This document shows positions 40,078 through 41,451 of a DNA stretch of 41,451 nt, one piece after another. The stretch lies in assembly GCA_902563095.1 (NCBI GenBank), contig CACEWA010000009.1:1-41451 (forward strand), read 5' to 3'. The stretch's first letter is position 1. Every line of letters starts with the position of its first letter. The notes beneath the pieces were generated by a model. The model did not search any database. It was given only the letters and a program-made list of their open reading frames with translations, and was not told the origin of the DNA. Source of the stretch: an uncultured Candidatus Poseidoniales archaeon. GTDB lineage: Archaea; Thermoplasmatota; Poseidoniia; Poseidoniales; Poseidoniaceae. The translations under genes and the position numbers were made by a program.

Positions 40078-41451
40078 TTAGACCTCGTGATTAACCAAAT
40101 GCAATATGACTTCGTTATCATTTAATTCTAACCAAGCAAAGGAAACGCCTGTTTCGGGAGAGATTGCAGAAACATTTGTTATCTGCCCAGAAACAAGGGT
40201 TATGTCATTCGAAATGTCCCATTGAGGCCCATTTCCATCGAATTCAATATTCAAAGGAACATCATTTATTCCAAGATTTTCAATAACGATTTGATCATCT
40301 ATCACTTCAACGGTTCCAACCCACTTCTGAGTTCTATCTTCACCCACCCCAATAGTAAGCAATGGTCCGGTTTTTACAGTGTACAAAATCGGAACATGTA
40401 TATTTTGACAATCGCTAATTACAGAGCCTTCAATTGCAATTAAGCGAATAGATTCGTTCGATTCTGTGAGATGATTGGTTGCGATTGGAAGAATTGACAT
40501 ATTCCATATGCGTGTGTCGTTATCGATAGCTAGCGGTGGAGAAGGTGTGCCTAATCCAAGACAATCTCCTTCGTGATTAAGTGCTAAAACCGATTGACTA
40601 AACATTAACTCTTGATGGTCAAGAATAACTCCTTCTTCCGGGATGACGACAATATTGTCTGCATTATAACCCGCTTTAAACGGAATTTGGTTTATCATAA
40701 ACTCCAACTCTTGTAACCATGACATATCATCCCCAGATAAAGCGTCAATACAGATCGATGAAGATTCTTTGTTGACCGTTAAGTTACCTTCGTCATCGAT
40801 ATTGTACCAGGTAGCGAAATTCGGTAATGATGAAACATTGATTGTTTGCTGTGAACCTATATTCATGCTGATACATGACCTAGGGTCGTCTAAATCTCCA
40901 TTAAATTGCCAGGAACCAATAGGGAAGATACTCTGATTTGGAATTACATCGTGACTGATTATTTCTTCATCAATTTGCCACAGTAATTCCATTGAGGTAG
41001 AATTCCAGTTTTCTTGCCATTGGAAACTAAATTTAAGTTCAATCGAGTCCAAAGGTTCAACTTCACCCGTACATGACTCATTTATTACATCACCAGATTT
41101 ACAATCAATCTCAACCAAAGTTGAACTCCCATACAAGCCACCTAAATATGCTAAACTCCAACTCTGTACCACTAGTGAGGGGTTACTCACAACCATTGTC
41201 TGATTGAACCAACCATCCTTTATCAGCAGTTCATCTTCACCAATAACCCATTCTATTTCATCATCCCAATCTTCATTCTCATAGAATGGGGTCTGAGCAG
41301 GTAATGCGAGCATGAATGAAAGGAATAGGATTATTCCAATCCTTCTGTGGTCAACATCCGGCAACCCTTTGAAATCATCAAGAACGATAGGCAGTCGAGG
41401 GTCGCTGCCTTTTGTAATTAGCAATGATGCACACAAAGCAACTACTGGAAC
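40078..41451 (-). CDS. Exported or membrane-anchored hypothetical protein (5' end probably outside window)
   Basis: The frame is open to the right edge, and no start can be fixed. A TTG at 41436 is possible but unsupported. The visible N-terminal part has hydrophobic stretches (VVALCASLLI and IGIILFLSFMLALPAQTPF), the second of which could be a signal peptide. The rest (about 410 residues) is beta-rich and Asn/Asp/Glu-rich with several NxS/T sites, like archaeal cell-surface beta-sandwich proteins. No named domain is recognised. It precedes panE by two bases, though a functional link is not evident. Confidence 0.6.
   Translation of the reverse strand, partial: VPVVALCASLLITKGSDPRLPIVLDDFKGLPDVDHRRIGIILFLSFMLALPAQTPFYENEDWDDEIEWVIGEDELLIKDGWFNQTMVVSNPSLVVQSWSLAYLGGLYGSSTLVEIDCKSGDVINESCTGEVEPLDSIELKFSFQWQENWNSTSMELLWQIDEEIISHDVIPNQSIFPIGSWQFNGDLDDPRSCISMNIGSQQTINVSSLPNFATWYNIDDEGNLTVNKESSSICIDALSGDDMSWLQELEFMINQIPFKAGYNADNIVVIPEEGVILDHQELMFSQSVLALNHEGDCLGLGTPSPPLAIDNDTRIWNMSILPIATNHLTESNESIRLIAIEGSVISDCQNIHVPILYTVKTGPLLTIGVGEDRTQKWVGTVEVIDDQIVIENLGINDVPLNIEFDGNGPQWDISNDITLVSGQITNVSAISPETGVSFAWLELNDNEVILHLVNHEV

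Noticed and set aside
1-41451. tRNA, rRNA, CRISPR arrays, insertion sequences or prophage genes
   Set aside because: No cloverleaf-like or rRNA-like stretch, regularly spaced repeat array, transposase or phage protein was seen by eye on either strand.

Overview
The window is a gene-dense, moderately AT-rich piece of an archaeal chromosome. Archaeal identity rests on aIF2-gamma, ribosomal protein S6e, Dph2, Orc1/Cdc6, an HTH_10 (bacterio-opsin-activator type) regulator, an Fcf1-like PIN nuclease and a DUF357 domain. Bacterial-looking genes are mixed in: a class II CCA-adding enzyme, a class II HMG-CoA reductase, L-aspartate oxidase, acyl-CoA dehydrogenase and an SMC-ScpA-ScpB set. Together with large secreted PKD-domain peptidases this fits a planktonic Thermoplasmatota lineage such as Marine Group II (Candidatus Poseidoniales). 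That placement is inference from gene content; there is no rRNA or tRNA gene in the window.

Layout. 1-5 kb: two divergent secreted peptidases (an HExxH metallopeptidase with PKD repeats that runs off the left edge, and an M28 peptidase) share a palindromic TATA region. 4.3-8 kb: a membrane protein with a carboxypeptidase-regulatory-like domain, a thymidylate kinase with an extra C-terminal domain, a DUF2085 membrane protein and a four-helix membrane protein. 8-12.6 kb: a likely operon of HTH_10 regulator, PCMT-like protein, HEAT-like protein and M61 peptidase. 12.6-16.4 kb: SerK/ParB-fold protein, CCA-adding enzyme, an EF-hand/coiled-coil membrane protein and a small unknown. 16.4-20.5 kb: a putative manganese/heavy-metal exporter with two inverted repeats upstream, an unknown membrane protein and an acyl-CoA dehydrogenase. 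20.5-26 kb: information-processing genes (GcvH-like, Dph2, Orc1/Cdc6, S6e, aIF2-gamma, PIN nuclease, HTH protein). 26-29.4 kb: a tight minus-strand operon of AAA/winged-helix ATPase, beta-propeller and SPFH-DUF357 membrane protein. 29.6-36.6 kb: HMG-CoA reductase, convergent with the smc-scpA-scpB operon. 36.7-41.45 kb: a membrane protein with a zinc-ribbon-like tail, nadB, panE and an exported hypothetical protein that reaches the right edge.

The most interesting unexplained structures are: (i) a helically phased array of TTAACGC motifs (three copies exactly 11 bp apart plus inverted copies) between the AAA operon and HMG-CoA reductase; (ii) the AAA-propeller-SPFH/DUF357 operon itself, which I do not recognise as a described system; (iii) long inverted repeats upstream of the metal-exporter-like gene and of orc1/cdc6; and (iv) several enzymes with altered key residues (acyl-CoA dehydrogenase lacking the usual catalytic Glu, GcvH-like protein with a displaced lysine, thymidylate kinase P-loop without Ser/Thr, AAA Walker A with Arg in place of Lys, aIF2-gamma without zinc-knuckle cysteines). 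Several genes have a TATA-like element about 25 bp before the start codon, which suggests that leaderless transcripts are common here.
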